A stretch of DNA of 48,210 bases from Gammaproteobacteria bacterium (GCA_002729315.1 PBTW01000116.1:1-48210); one strand, 5' to 3'. Shown: positions 24,379 through 33,564, counted from the first letter of the stretch. Notes: generated by a model from the letters alone, not told the origin. Made by a program: numbers and translations.

Positions 24379-26100
24379 CTAGTCTGGCAGTGCGAATACC
24401 CAGATAACCCCACCCTGAGGGACAAAGGTTCGGGTGCCCCGCACCATATCAAGGCGAGCGGTCATACCCGCTGCGTCGACTCCCCAGCCGGCCTGCACTG
24501 CAACGTACTGTTTGCCGTCAACCGAAAAGGTGGAAGGCACCCCGATAATCCCGGAGTTCGTTTTGAATTCCCACAACAACTCCCCCGTGGACGCATTATG
24601 CGCTCTAAACATTCGGTCACTGGTGCCGCCGCTGAAAATGAGATTGCCGCTGGTCGTAAGAATGCCGCCCCAGTTGTGTGAATCGAATTCACGGGTCCAG
24701 ACTTCTTCGCCGGTGTTCATATCCCAGGCCTGAATTTCGCCGATATGATCGGCCCCTTCTGGCACCGTCATTTGAGTGCGAGCGCCCATGTACGCGCTTC
24801 CGGGCATGTAGGTCACTTCTCGGCCCTCGATCACGCCGCAGTGGTTATCGTTGGCCGGTATGTAAAGCAGTCCACTTTCTGGATTATAGGCGGCTGGAGG
24901 CCAGTCTTTGCCACCCCACAACGAGGGACAGAAAGAAGTGGTGCTACCGGTGGTTGGTTTGTGTTCCGGATCGTAGGTCGGACGCCCAGTTTCAGGGTCG
25001 AGGCTAGCGAAGGCGTTCTGATAAACATAGGGCTCAGCGTCAACGAAGCTGATATCGTCGGCAGATCTTTCGAGTGTCCACAGGTAGCCGTTGCGGCCCG
25101 GGTGCACCAGCGCGTCAATCATCCGGCCCTGCCGCTCGACTGGCATCAGGATCGGCGTAGAAACCTCATCCCAATCCCATGAGCCGTTCCAGTGGTACTG
25201 ATGATGTGCCTGGATTTCGCCTGTTTTGATATCAAGCGCCAGCACTGAGTTGGTGTAGAGATTGTCTCCTGGTCTTTGATCCCCGATCCACGGTCCCGGA
25301 TTGCCGGTCCCGAAGTAGGCGAGGCCGAGCTCCGCGTCATAGTGGCCCGGAACCCATACTGCTGCACCACCGGTTCGCCAAGACTCGCCCGGCCAGGTTT
25401 GATTTCCTGGTTCGCCAGGAGCTGGAACTGTGTAGGTCCGCCAGACTTCCTCTCCGGTTTCTGCGTCCAGTGCCACGACGAACCCCCGAATTCCCAATTC
25501 CCCTCCAGAAGTGCCGACCAGGATCTTACCGTCAATGGCCAATGGTGCCATGGTGATGTAGTAGCCGAAATTATTATCCTGAACGGTGCTGTCCCATACC
25601 TTGCGGCCGGTTGGCGCGTCGAGCGCCACGACACGTGCATCCAGTGTTGCGGTATAGACCTTGTCTCCATACAGAGCGACGCCGCGATTAGTGCGATGGA
25701 ATGCGATGTAAGTTTCTGGCAGATCATGTTTATAGCGCCAAAGTAAATCGCCGCTGGCGGCATCGATAGCATAGACGAGGTTCCCCGGCGTGGTAACAAA
25801 CATCACGCCATTGTTTACTATCGGGGGAGCCTCATGCCCACCGAGTACTCCGGTTGAAAAACTCCAAACTGGCTCCAGCTGCTGGACATTGCCGTCATCG
25901 ATTTCGTTCAGTGTGCTGAAACCCCAGCCATCAAGCGTGCCGCGATAGGACAGCCAGTTGTGTGCTTCCGGATTCAACAGACGCTCGTCGGTGACTTCCG
26001 TGTAATCGGGCACCAGAACCGGTTGCGCTGTGCTGTAAATCGGCGTCAGCCCGGTGCCCAGAAATAGCAATAGCGCGATTGGGTGGAAGCGGGTTTGCAT
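24379..26100 (-). CDS. PQQ-dependent alcohol dehydrogenase-like quinoprotein, with lanthanide-type Asp
   Basis: 573-residue periplasmic precursor; TGGAGAG precedes the ATG at 26100 and the signal peptide ends near STAQ (25). Eight-bladed propeller with repeated W-motifs (LDAETGEEVWRT, LDIKTGEIQAHH, WDMNTGEEVWTR). Cofactor and metal residues: GTSGGELGIRG with E201, GNPGPW with N267, and catalytic D309 in GSWDWDEVS. D311, two residues on, is the position that marks lanthanide-using enzymes such as XoxF and PedH. The vicinal Cys pair of methanol and ethanol dehydrogenases is absent (the corresponding place reads HRTNRG). No haem c domain, so a separate cytochrome is required; none is adjacent. 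Substrate could be an alcohol or aldehyde. Confidence 0.9.
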   Translation of the reverse strand: MQTRFHPIALLLFLGTGLTPIYSTAQPVLVPDYTEVTDERLLNPEAHNWLSYRGTLDGWGFSTLNEIDDGNVQQLEPVWSFSTGVLGGHEAPPIVNNGVMFVTTPGNLVYAIDAASGDLLWRYKHDLPETYIAFHRTNRGVALYGDKVYTATLDARVVALDAPTGRKVWDSTVQDNNFGYYITMAPLAIDGKILVGTSGGELGIRGFVVALDAETGEEVWRTYTVPAPGEPGNQTWPGESWRTGGAAVWVPGHYDAELGLAYFGTGNPGPWIGDQRPGDNLYTNSVLALDIKTGEIQAHHQYHWNGSWDWDEVSTPILMPVERQGRMIDALVHPGRNGYLWTLERSADDISFVDAEPYVYQNAFASLDPETGRPTYDPEHKPTTGSTTSFCPSLWGGKDWPPAAYNPESGLLYIPANDNHCGVIEGREVTYMPGSAYMGARTQMTVPEGADHIGEIQAWDMNTGEEVWTREFDSHNWGGILTTSGNLIFSGGTSDRMFRAHNASTGELLWEFKTNSGIIGVPSTFSVDGKQYVAVQAGWGVDAAGMTARLDMVRGTRTFVPQGGVIWVFALPD

Positions 26101-26428
26101 GCGACACTCTCCAGAAAATTCTTTGAATTGATTGAGGCAAAGGTATGTCTTCAACTGGTCTTTGTCCAGTGTCGCCCGGCGGAATTAGCTAAGAAGCGTC
26201 ACACTGTCTGCGACACCCTTTTATTGAGAGAGTCAATGTGTAAGTTTAGGTAGGGTCGTACGAACTACAAGCAGCGAATTGTCCTCCGCTGCTGTCGAGC
26301 AAGTCACCGATTCGTCTCTGATCATTCAGCGACAGGATACCGAGTGAGTTGGAAGATTTAGGAGAACGAGCCTCCGGATGAACTTGTCTCTCACTCCTTG
26401 GTAGACTGTTCTAAAAGAGGAGTCAGTC
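26101..26428. other. Divergent control region with recurring GCGACAC motif
   Basis: 328 bases between the PQQ dehydrogenase and FG-GAP genes. GCGACAC or its complement occurs three times: 26101-26107, 26169-26175 (reverse) and 26210-26216; the latter two form a widely spaced inverted pair. No reading frame of note. The FG-GAP gene has the ribosome site AGAGGAG. Confidence 0.4.
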
Positions 26429-27880
26429 ATGATCATTCAACTTTTTATTAGGGCCGCATCACTCAGCGCTCTGTGTCTTTTCAGCAGCAGTTTTCGGCCA
26501 ATCCATGCCCAGACGCCTGTCGGCGACACCCTTACACAAGCGCAATCTGTAAACGGCGAGTACATAAGCTGGCGGGAACATCTGATCGACGATCCCGTGA
26601 CTGCTAACGTCAATTTCAGCGGCAGCGATGGCTTTGTCCTAGGTGATATTGATAGGGATGGCATAGAGGACATCGTGTCGGTCCATGAGTCAGATGCTGA
26701 ATACGATTCCGCCTCATTTCTCGAAGATTTTGTGCCGCCGGTGGCTGGCCATGTGCGTATCCATTATGGATCGAGTGATCCAAATCTTTGGTTTAATGTA
26801 ACGGTGGCTGAAGCGGAAGACGTTCCCGCGCCTGAAGATGCAGTTCTGGTGGATTTGAATAGGGATGGGTGGTTAGACATTGTCGCTGCTGCTGAGCGAT
26901 CTCATTTGATCTATCTTCAAAACCCCGTCAGCAATAGGCGCGGTTCACAGTGGCCGCGATTGATTCTGCCGCTGACCAGGGACAAGGGTTCCTACATTCG
27001 GGTATTCGCAGCGGACTTTAATGGAGACGGCGTGCCCGAGCTGACCGCCGCCAATAAGGGAGCCCAGACTCCCGGACCTGAGGATTATGCACGATCAACA
27101 CCGGTTGAGCTCCACACGCTCCATGGCGATCCACTGCTGGCAGAAAGCTGGCAAGTACACATCCTCGGAAATTACAGCATCCCGCAGAATGCTGAACCCG
27201 TTGATATCGACAGCGATGGTGATATGGACATTGTGGTGGGTACTCGCGGCGAATCGCGCCTAATCATCTTTGACAATCCCGGCGATGGCACCCTGAATTT
27301 TACTGAGCGAGCTGTCGGCATTTACGGTGCTAGCATGGCCGGTTTCAATCTAGAATATACGGATCTCAATGGTGATGGTCGGCTGGACATCATCGGTACT
27401 GCGCCACGTGGGATTGTATGGATCGAGCAACCCGAGCGTAAGGGAGACGCGTGGAATGCCAACTATATCGGCAGCTTTGCGCCAGACAGCCATACCGGCT
27501 ACGCTTCTGCGGACATTGATGATGATGGTGACATCGACTTGATCGCGGGCAGCTACAGTCGTGGCGATCGCACCGGTGACGACGGTTCCGTGAGCGTCGA
27601 CGCGGCTCTCGGTCGGATCGGCTGGTTTGAAAACCCGGGCGTGGGCAATGTTTATGGTGAATGGAGACGCCACGATATCTCACGCCGTAAACGTGGCATG
27701 TTTGATAAGTTCATGGCGCGTGACCTAGATGGTGACGGTGATGTGGATTTCATTGGCACCCGGGGCAACAGCTACCCCTACGACGGTGTGTTCTGGTTGG
27801 AGCAAATTCGCTCAGCCGGCCCGCGCGCTGCGTTTGAGCGGGCCCGCGAGGTGGAAAGCGAAGAGATGCAACTGCCATAG
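26429..27880 (+). CDS. Exported FG-GAP/VCBS repeat beta-propeller protein
   Basis: 483-residue precursor with a signal peptide ending near HAQ (28). Seven calcium-binding loops of the DxDxDGxxD type are visible in order: DIDRDGIED, DLNRDGWLD, DFNGDGVPE, DIDSDGDMD, DLNGDGRLD, DIDDDGDID and DLDGDGDVD, each at the end of a propeller blade, so a seven-bladed integrin-like propeller is expected. Such proteins are extracellular or periplasmic and bind ligands or polysaccharide; no catalytic domain is seen. Divergent from the PQQ dehydrogenase and convergent with the SulP gene. Confidence 0.82.
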   Translation: MIIQLFIRAASLSALCLFSSSFRPIHAQTPVGDTLTQAQSVNGEYISWREHLIDDPVTANVNFSGSDGFVLGDIDRDGIEDIVSVHESDAEYDSASFLEDFVPPVAGHVRIHYGSSDPNLWFNVTVAEAEDVPAPEDAVLVDLNRDGWLDIVAAAERSHLIYLQNPVSNRRGSQWPRLILPLTRDKGSYIRVFAADFNGDGVPELTAANKGAQTPGPEDYARSTPVELHTLHGDPLLAESWQVHILGNYSIPQNAEPVDIDSDGDMDIVVGTRGESRLIIFDNPGDGTLNFTERAVGIYGASMAGFNLEYTDLNGDGRLDIIGTAPRGIVWIEQPERKGDAWNANYIGSFAPDSHTGYASADIDDDGDIDLIAGSYSRGDRTGDDGSVSVDAALGRIGWFENPGVGNVYGEWRRHDISRRKRGMFDKFMARDLDGDGDVDFIGTRGNSYPYDGVFWLEQIRSAGPRAAFERAREVESEEMQLP

Positions 27881-27978
27881 GCCGCGAGTCAGATTGGTTG
27901 TTGGCCTGGCCCTGAAATCTCCAGTTGAACTTCGTTGAACGCTTGTCATTGATTCCACTACGCTTGAGAGCACAGTAC

Positions 27979-29721
27979 CTAGGGCTTTTCAGACAAGGCG
28001 CTAGAATGAAGGCGTGCACATATGTCTGTGAAGGCCTGATGTTGGGTAAAGTAAAGACCGCCGGACAGCCGATCCATGAAGGCCATTCGGTGCAGTCGAT
28101 CTAGAACCGGCCCCTTGACCTCAGAAAGATGGAGCGCCAATCCTTGTTCTTCGAACCGCCTGTTCAGTTCCTCGAGCACTTCCAAGGCACTAAAGTCGAC
28201 TTCGTTCACTGCGCTACACATTAAGATGACGTGCCTGATAGCGGGCTGGCTAGTGAGTTTCATGAAAATCTCATCTTCAAGAAAGCTTGCGTTTGCAAAA
28301 AATAGACTTTCGTCAACCCGCAGAGTCAGGATCTCCGGGACGGTCTTAACCTCATAACGGCGAACATTGCGAAAGTGCTCCGTTCCCTCGACCAGACCAA
28401 CTTCGGCGATGTGTGGCCTTGACGTACGATAAAGGTGAAGTGCAAGAGAGGTCACCACACCAAAGCTTACACCTGTTTCCACTCCAAAGCCGAGGGTTGC
28501 GCAAATAGTCATCAGTAGTGCGAGGTTGTCGCTTCTCGAATAGCGCCAGGTTTTTCTAATAATGGATAAATCGACCAGTGACAGGACAGCGACAATGATC
28601 GTCGCGGCGAGTGTAGCTTTCGGCAAAAAATATAGAGCTGGTGTCAGGAACAGGGATGCCAGCGCGATAAGAATAGCCGTATAGATACTGGCGCCCTGAG
28701 TGACGGCGCCGGCATCAAAGTTCACGACGGACCTGGAGAAGCCTCCGGTTACCGGCAGCGCGCCTGAGAAAGCCGAGGACAGGTTTGCCGCTCCAAGACC
28801 GACCAATTCCCTGTTGCTGTCCACTCTTTCTTGCCTGCGTGCGCCTAGGGTTCTGCCGACAGAGATCGACTCGACGTATCCGATAATGGAAATAAGCGCT
28901 GCTGGAATGAGCAGTATTTCAACTAGCTCAAGGGAAAAAGTAGGCACCGCGAACATGGGCAGACCTGTCGGGATTTCTCCGACAATCGCGACTCCACGAT
29001 CAGCGAGTTCAAATCTGAAAGTAACCAGAATCGAAGCAATTACGCCTATAACGGGTGCTGATTTAGCGGCCAGCTCGGCGGTTCGTGCAGACAGACCCGC
29101 TTTCTGCAGCACACCGACACCCCAGGTTCTCACGGCAAACAGAAAGGTCAGCGTCGCAAGGCCGATCAGCACGGTATAGAGATTTGCATCACTCGACTGA
29201 ATGCCGATGGCGTGAACCAACTCGAACAGGTTATCGCCCTCGGCTTCTATTCCGAGCACGTGACGAACCTGACTGAGTGCAATGATCAAGGCTGACGCCG
29301 TTATAAACGCTGAGACCACCGTGTGAGACAGGAAATTGGCCAGGAAACCTAGCCGCAGCAGGCCAAACCCCAACAGCATGATGCCGGAAAGCGTAGCCAG
29401 CGTGATGGCGCCGGTCAGATAGCCGGCCGTGCCCTGCTGGGCCACCTCCGCCAACGCAGCGCTGGTCATTAAGGAGGTGATCGCGACCGGCCCCACGGAC
29501 AGAGTGCTGCTCGTACCAAGCAAGGCATAGGCAATCAAAGGAGCAGTGCTGGCATACAGACAAACTTCCGGCGGTAGCCCCGCCAGCATGGCGTAGGCAA
29601 GCGACTGAGGTATCAGCATGATGGCCACGATCACCGCAGCAATTAGGTCGCTCAGGAAGCTTTGCTTGTTGTAGTGCTTCACCCATCCGGCAACAAGGAA
29701 TGATGCCGCGTGTTTTGCCAT
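27979..29721 (-). CDS. SulP family anion transporter with STAS domain
   Basis: 580 residues: about 10-12 membrane helices beginning QSFLSDLIAAVIVAIMLIPQSLAYAMLAG (the family signature, split here as two halves around AAVIVA and LIPQSLAYA), then a cytosolic STAS domain (about 450-570) with MCSAVNEVDFSALEVL. Family members move sulfate, bicarbonate or other anions. The ATG is three bases after the stop of the phosphatase-like gene, so the two are co-transcribed. A sulfate or related sulfur oxyanion is a reasonable guess because Blh-like partners occur with sulfur detoxification genes, but bicarbonate is equally possible. Confidence 0.9.
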   Translation of the reverse strand: MAKHAASFLVAGWVKHYNKQSFLSDLIAAVIVAIMLIPQSLAYAMLAGLPPEVCLYASTAPLIAYALLGTSSTLSVGPVAITSLMTSAALAEVAQQGTAGYLTGAITLATLSGIMLLGFGLLRLGFLANFLSHTVVSAFITASALIIALSQVRHVLGIEAEGDNLFELVHAIGIQSSDANLYTVLIGLATLTFLFAVRTWGVGVLQKAGLSARTAELAAKSAPVIGVIASILVTFRFELADRGVAIVGEIPTGLPMFAVPTFSLELVEILLIPAALISIIGYVESISVGRTLGARRQERVDSNRELVGLGAANLSSAFSGALPVTGGFSRSVVNFDAGAVTQGASIYTAILIALASLFLTPALYFLPKATLAATIIVAVLSLVDLSIIRKTWRYSRSDNLALLMTICATLGFGVETGVSFGVVTSLALHLYRTSRPHIAEVGLVEGTEHFRNVRRYEVKTVPEILTLRVDESLFFANASFLEDEIFMKLTSQPAIRHVILMCSAVNEVDFSALEVLEELNRRFEEQGLALHLSEVKGPVLDRLHRMAFMDRLSGGLYFTQHQAFTDICARLHSSALSEKP

Positions 29722-29724
29722 TAA

Positions 29725-30153
29725 TTAATCTTCCCCGACACCAGCATAGTAGGGCCTGATGAGTTGCGCGATGTCGAAGCCGAACTCTTGCGACATCGCT
29801 GTGATTTCCCCTTCGGGTCTGCCTGTGCTGGCATGAAATGCTGCATAAAGGCAAAAAGATCGGTTGCCCGTTCGACAATAGGCATGTATTTTTTTGCCAG
29901 TGTTGAGTAAGCGCGTAAATGACTCAATGTGTTCACGGCGCATCTCACCGGTTTTAAAAGCGATTGAGACCGCTTCCATACCGAGTATCTTTGCTGATTG
30001 TTGAATAACACTAAATGCAACCTGGTCGGCGGATTCGTCGTCCGGTCGATTGCAGATCACTAACTCAACGCCGTTATCAGCCAGGCCCTTCAGATCTGGT
30101 TCACTTAATTGAGCTGATAGGGTCACTTTGGGTGACGCTTTCATTAGTTTCAT
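29725..30153 (-). CDS. Blh-like (DUF442) phosphatase-fold protein
   Basis: 142 residues; the ATG at 30153 has GGAGA close upstream, and the longer frame to 30204 has none. The core is the beta-lactamase-hydrolase-like (Blh) N-terminal domain: VTLSAQLSEPDL, VICNRPDDE near 33-41, and the active-site loop AYCRTGNRS with C93 and R98. This domain is a dual-specificity-phosphatase relative that in sulfide-response operons is found alone or fused to persulfide dioxygenase. Here it stands alone, directly upstream of a SulP transporter. Its role may be sulfur or phosphoester related; I cannot decide. Confidence 0.82.
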   Translation of the reverse strand: MKLMKASPKVTLSAQLSEPDLKGLADNGVELVICNRPDDESADQVAFSVIQQSAKILGMEAVSIAFKTGEMRREHIESFTRLLNTGKKIHAYCRTGNRSFCLYAAFHASTGRPEGEITAMSQEFGFDIAQLIRPYYAGVGED

Positions 30154-30271
30154 GTCAGTTTCTCCACAACCTTCGCCAGAAACAAATTCACGCAGGCAAA
30201 CCACTTTGCCTGAGCCTATTGATTATTGAACTGGCCTTCCAGACTAATGCAGCGCTTTTTGACAGGGACCT

Positions 30272-31342
30272 TCACTGCTCGAGATTCGGTACGGAGAACT
30301 TAGAGTCAGGGTCATTCCACTGCCGGAGCGCGAAGACATTTCCATCAATGTCATGCGCATAAACCTGATGGTAGTCGCCCATATTTACCGGTTCACTCAC
30401 AAACTCTACGCCGAGGCTGCTCATTCGACCGACTTCCGCAGCAATATCCCCCACCTCGATTGAATAGGAGTATCCAAAGTCAGTGACGCCCTTTTTGCTA
30501 GCAGGCTCCGGAGTGATTGGATCACGGTATTGCCAGAGCTCAATGGTCTTGGCGCGCGAGTCCATACGAAACCACGAGGCGAGCAAAGACAGATAGGGCT
30601 CACCTGCGACTTCGGCCATGCGTGGATGGCCTTCGTAATCGCCCGTTCGATAGGGCATAAACGCCATGACGTCGGCATACCAATTAGTCAACCTTTCAAT
30701 ATCATGGGTGACCAGAGCAACCTGAGTCATCCACATACTGTGCCCTTCATCGATCCAGCGCAGCTTAGCTTCGACCTGTGCCAAAGGTTCAGGGTCGAGC
30801 TGTTCCATCTCGAACATATTGCCTTCAGGATCATAACCGTACGCATAGGTGACCCCATAACCACCGAGATCTATTGGCCGGTTACTGTATGAGAGAATGG
30901 CCGCGCCGGCGTCGCCGAATTTTTCATATCCTGAGTCATACGATGCGGATTGAAAACAAGTATGCGTCATACCCGGACCATTTACCGGCATTTTCCTCAT
31001 CGGCTTATCGGCGTTGTGTTCGAATTCAATGAACTCGAACAGCATATTAGGTGCCTCAAGCACAGCAATTTCATAGGCGACGCCTTCGAAACCATAGAGT
31101 TGATCAGCAGCAGCACTGTTGCGAACCGATTGCCGGGAGACCAGTTCAAAGCCGGAAACGCTTTGATAAAAATCCAGTGTTCTATCCAGATTTTTGACCG
31201 AAAGGCCAATGTGATTGATTCCCATCAGAGTCGCAGGGGAGTCATAAATGGTGGCATCAGGATCAATTTCTATTTCTGCCCGGACATTAAGTGCGAGCAG
31301 CGCGCAAGCGAAAGCACTTGCCCCGCTTAATGTTATTTTCAT
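30272..31342 (-). CDS. Exported two-domain VOC (glyoxalase/dioxygenase fold) protein
   Basis: 356 residues with a signal peptide (about 1-22). Two vicinal oxygen chelate domains: the first at about 38-185 begins MGINHIGLSVKNLDRTLDFYQ with metal-type H44, and the second at about 200-345 begins MTQVALVTHDIERLTNWY and ends VYAHDIDGNVFALRQW. The second DPEGN or DIDGN turn carries the usual final metal strand in each half. Such proteins can be lyases, dioxygenases or binding proteins. A periplasmic location is uncommon. Ribosome site GAGG precedes the ATG. Same direction as the SulP pair, which begins 118 bases downstream. Confidence 0.8.
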   Translation of the reverse strand: MKITLSGASAFACALLALNVRAEIEIDPDATIYDSPATLMGINHIGLSVKNLDRTLDFYQSVSGFELVSRQSVRNSAAADQLYGFEGVAYEIAVLEAPNMLFEFIEFEHNADKPMRKMPVNGPGMTHTCFQSASYDSGYEKFGDAGAAILSYSNRPIDLGGYGVTYAYGYDPEGNMFEMEQLDPEPLAQVEAKLRWIDEGHSMWMTQVALVTHDIERLTNWYADVMAFMPYRTGDYEGHPRMAEVAGEPYLSLLASWFRMDSRAKTIELWQYRDPITPEPASKKGVTDFGYSYSIEVGDIAAEVGRMSSLGVEFVSEPVNMGDYHQVYAHDIDGNVFALRQWNDPDSKFSVPNLEQ

Positions 31343-31473
31343 GGGGACCTCTTCTTTCGAGTTGCCGTTATCCTAGCACAGAAAATGTACCACAAAAGAA
31401 CTGCGCGGTAGTTTAGAATAGGACAACCGCACCGAAAGAAATCGCATAAATGACAGAAGGCGAAACGCCATGA

Positions 31474-31599
31474 CTCAAATTTCACGATGTGCTTCTAGGA
31501 CAGGGAGCTCTGCCGCTAGAACTGCTTGAGCGCATCATTGATGATTGGATTAAGCGTGAATTAAATCCGAAGCATTCGAAGCAGCACGCCTTTGAATGA
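31474..31599 (+). pseudogene. C-terminal remnant of a DUF885-type peptidase
   Basis: Within the 397-base gap 31343-31739 one plus-strand frame, with a stop codon just before it and no start, reads KFHDVLLGQGALPLELLE followed by RIIDDWIKREL and a stop at 31597-31599. The motif FHDxxLxxGALPLxxLE is how DUF885 (M3-like metallopeptidase relatives) proteins usually end. The rest of the gene is absent, so this is the tail of a deleted gene. Nothing else is recognisable in the gap. Confidence 0.5.
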
Positions 31600-31739
31600 T
31601 CTTTGGCCCTGTTGCGTCGCAGCGAATTCTATGGCAAAGGAATAAGCATCTTAACTACAATCATTTTTACTGTTTTCCTACATCCGGCATCAAACTTGTG
31701 AGACTCTATCAAACTTATACCTAATCTGGAGTAATTCCG

Positions 31740-32741
31740 ATGCTCAACACAATGAATAGGAGCGCTCTAAGTCTGACTCTGGCTGGGCTGCTCGTTTCAG
31801 CGGCTGACGGTCAGATCGAGTACTCCCCTCCAACTCTGGATTTTGGCGTGCCCGATCTACAGGGCACTTGGAGTTATGAAACACGCACAGGCCTGCAGCG
31901 GCCCGCCCAATACAGCGAACTTGAGATTGACGAAGCCACCATGCTGAGCACACTCGAGCCTACCTCCAAGATTCTTGATGATTACCAAAATTTTGGTACC
32001 AACCGACAAAATGACCCTGCCAATGTGGGCGGTTACGATCCTGAATATTTCAGCATTGGGGAGTCCCTCGCACTGATTGACGGTAAATACCGCACATCAA
32101 TTATCATTGATCCGCCGGATGGACGAATTCCCTATCGTGAGCAGGGTGCTGCGATCCGACGTCGGCAGGGCAGTGCGGTATTTCAGTTTCCCGATTCCCT
32201 TGGTCGAAGCGACGGCCCCGAGGGAAGGCCGCTCTCTGACCGCTGCCTGAAGGCTTTTTCGTCGAGCACACCGTTCATCAGCAGCGTTTACAACAACAAC
32301 CTCCAAATCATCCAGAGCCCTGACCATGTTGTCCTGGTAGTCGAGATGGTTCACGACGCGCGGATCGTGAAAATCGACGAGGGGCACCGTGACCTCCCAT
32401 ACAACAAATGGCTGGGAGATTCTGTGGGTTACTACGACGGTGATACCTTGGTGGTGATCACTAAAAATTTCAGCGAGTGGGAAATTGCACAAGGCTATGG
32501 CACAAATGCCTCGATGAATATGGTGCTCACAGAGCGTTTCCATAGGGTGGCCGATGATGAACTCCGCTACGTTTTCACTATAGAGGATCCTGAGCTTTAC
32601 ACGCAGCCATGGACAGGTGAAATGCCAATGCGGCCTTCTTCTGGTTTATATGAATACTCCTGTCATGAAGGTAACCACGCCCTGCCTGGCATTCTGGCGG
32701 GGGCCCGGCGTCTTGAGATTGAAGAAGAGATAAAACGTTAG
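31740..32741 (+). CDS. Exported protein of unknown function with PDLQGTW motif (copy 2)
   Basis: 333-residue precursor, signal peptide to about residue 24; GGAG lies eight bases before the ATG. It is a paralogue of the protein at 19852, sharing PDLQGTW (38-44), LQRPAQY, GPEGRPLSDRC (C169), PFISSVYNNNLQIIQ, MVHDARIV, GDTLVVITKNF and YEYSCHEGNH (C308). The spacing of blocks is the same, and both cysteines are kept, which hints at a structural disulfide or metal site. Unlike copy 1, it is followed by a membrane methyltransferase-like gene and an acylase lipoprotein rather than PLP enzymes. Function unknown. Confidence 0.72.
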   Translation: MLNTMNRSALSLTLAGLLVSAADGQIEYSPPTLDFGVPDLQGTWSYETRTGLQRPAQYSELEIDEATMLSTLEPTSKILDDYQNFGTNRQNDPANVGGYDPEYFSIGESLALIDGKYRTSIIIDPPDGRIPYREQGAAIRRRQGSAVFQFPDSLGRSDGPEGRPLSDRCLKAFSSSTPFISSVYNNNLQIIQSPDHVVLVVEMVHDARIVKIDEGHRDLPYNKWLGDSVGYYDGDTLVVITKNFSEWEIAQGYGTNASMNMVLTERFHRVADDELRYVFTIEDPELYTQPWTGEMPMRPSSGLYEYSCHEGNHALPGILAGARRLEIEEEIKR

Positions 32742-32750
32742 ATGCGATTT

Positions 32751-32771
32751 TTGCGACACTCGGTGTCGCAA
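32751..32771. repeat. Perfect hairpin TTGCGACAC/GTGTCGCAA
   Basis: Nine-pair perfect stem with a three-base loop (32760-32762), starting nine bases after the stop of copy 2. No T-run. The arm sequence GCGACAC also recurs in the 26.1-26.2 kb control region, so a protein-binding site is as likely as an RNA structure. Confidence 0.55.
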
Positions 32772-32828
32772 TCTTCTGTCGTAGTTGGTAACTTGGATGC
32801 GAGAATAACAACAATAGAGGTCGCGTCG

Positions 32829-33464
32829 ATGACTCTGGCAGTCACCAAATTCGTAGCTATGTTCCTCGCTGCATTTTACAGCGCAGTTGCGCTCTTTTAC
32901 CTTATGTTCGCAAAGCTCCTCAAGCGCAATCACCAGGGTCAATCAATGATTCACATGGGTGAACGCTTCTCACGGCACTGGTGGAACCATCTGACGTTTC
33001 GGCTTTTCCGAATCGCGATCTGGGCTGCTTGTGGGCTGCGCTTAATGTTTCCGGAGATGGAGCGCTGGTTGCTCCCCGTGGCAAGCTTGCAAGTTGACTG
33101 GATCGCGCTTGGGGGGATCGGTTTATTGTGTTTCGGCTTTGCTTTTGCGGTCTGTGGTAGTCTGAGCTTGGCAGGGGCCTGGCGCTCGGGTATTGACGAA
33201 GCTGCCACTGAGCAATTGGTAACGACTCAACTTTACGCGTTTACCAGGAATCCGACCTTCGTCGGTGTGCGCCTCGCTCAGCTGGGGTTCTTTCTTGCTT
33301 GGCCCACCGCGTTCTCTCTGGTTTGCCTGATCGTCGGATGGACCGCTGTCAGTGTGCAAGTCGAATTGGAGGAAGCGCATCTTCAAAAGCGTTTCGGCGA
33401 TGGCTACGCAGATTATCAACGTGCAGTGGGGCGCTGGTTTCTGGTTGGCAGGCAGACAGCCTAA
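32829..33464 (+). CDS. Isoprenylcysteine methyltransferase-like membrane protein
   Basis: 211 residues with about five hydrophobic segments. The C-terminal catalytic region has YAFTRNPTFVGV (RNPxxxG motif that binds S-adenosylmethionine) and VELEEAHLQKRFGDGYADYQ, the paired Glu and terminal motif of the ICMT/phospholipid methyltransferase (PEMT) fold. In bacteria such enzymes are often of unknown substrate. Start ATG 32829 has GAGGT eight to nine bases upstream; an earlier ATG at 32742 would run through the hairpin at 32751. Same direction as the neighbours on both sides, 100 bases before the acylase start. Confidence 0.78.
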   Translation: MTLAVTKFVAMFLAAFYSAVALFYLMFAKLLKRNHQGQSMIHMGERFSRHWWNHLTFRLFRIAIWAACGLRLMFPEMERWLLPVASLQVDWIALGGIGLLCFGFAFAVCGSLSLAGAWRSGIDEAATEQLVTTQLYAFTRNPTFVGVRLAQLGFFLAWPTAFSLVCLIVGWTAVSVQVELEEAHLQKRFGDGYADYQRAVGRWFLVGRQTA

Positions 33465-33564
33465 AGCACCTCATAAGTCGCTTCGCGTCACCAACTGGAC
33501 AAGATTTAGGATAGGGAATAGCCTTTGGGCTTCTACAGTTACTCTGAGTCTACTGGGGGAAGTG

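Noticed and set aside
33352-33564. N-terminal extension of the acylase frame
   Set aside because: Lies within the methyltransferase-like gene; the lipobox and a GGGGGAA site place the start at 33565.
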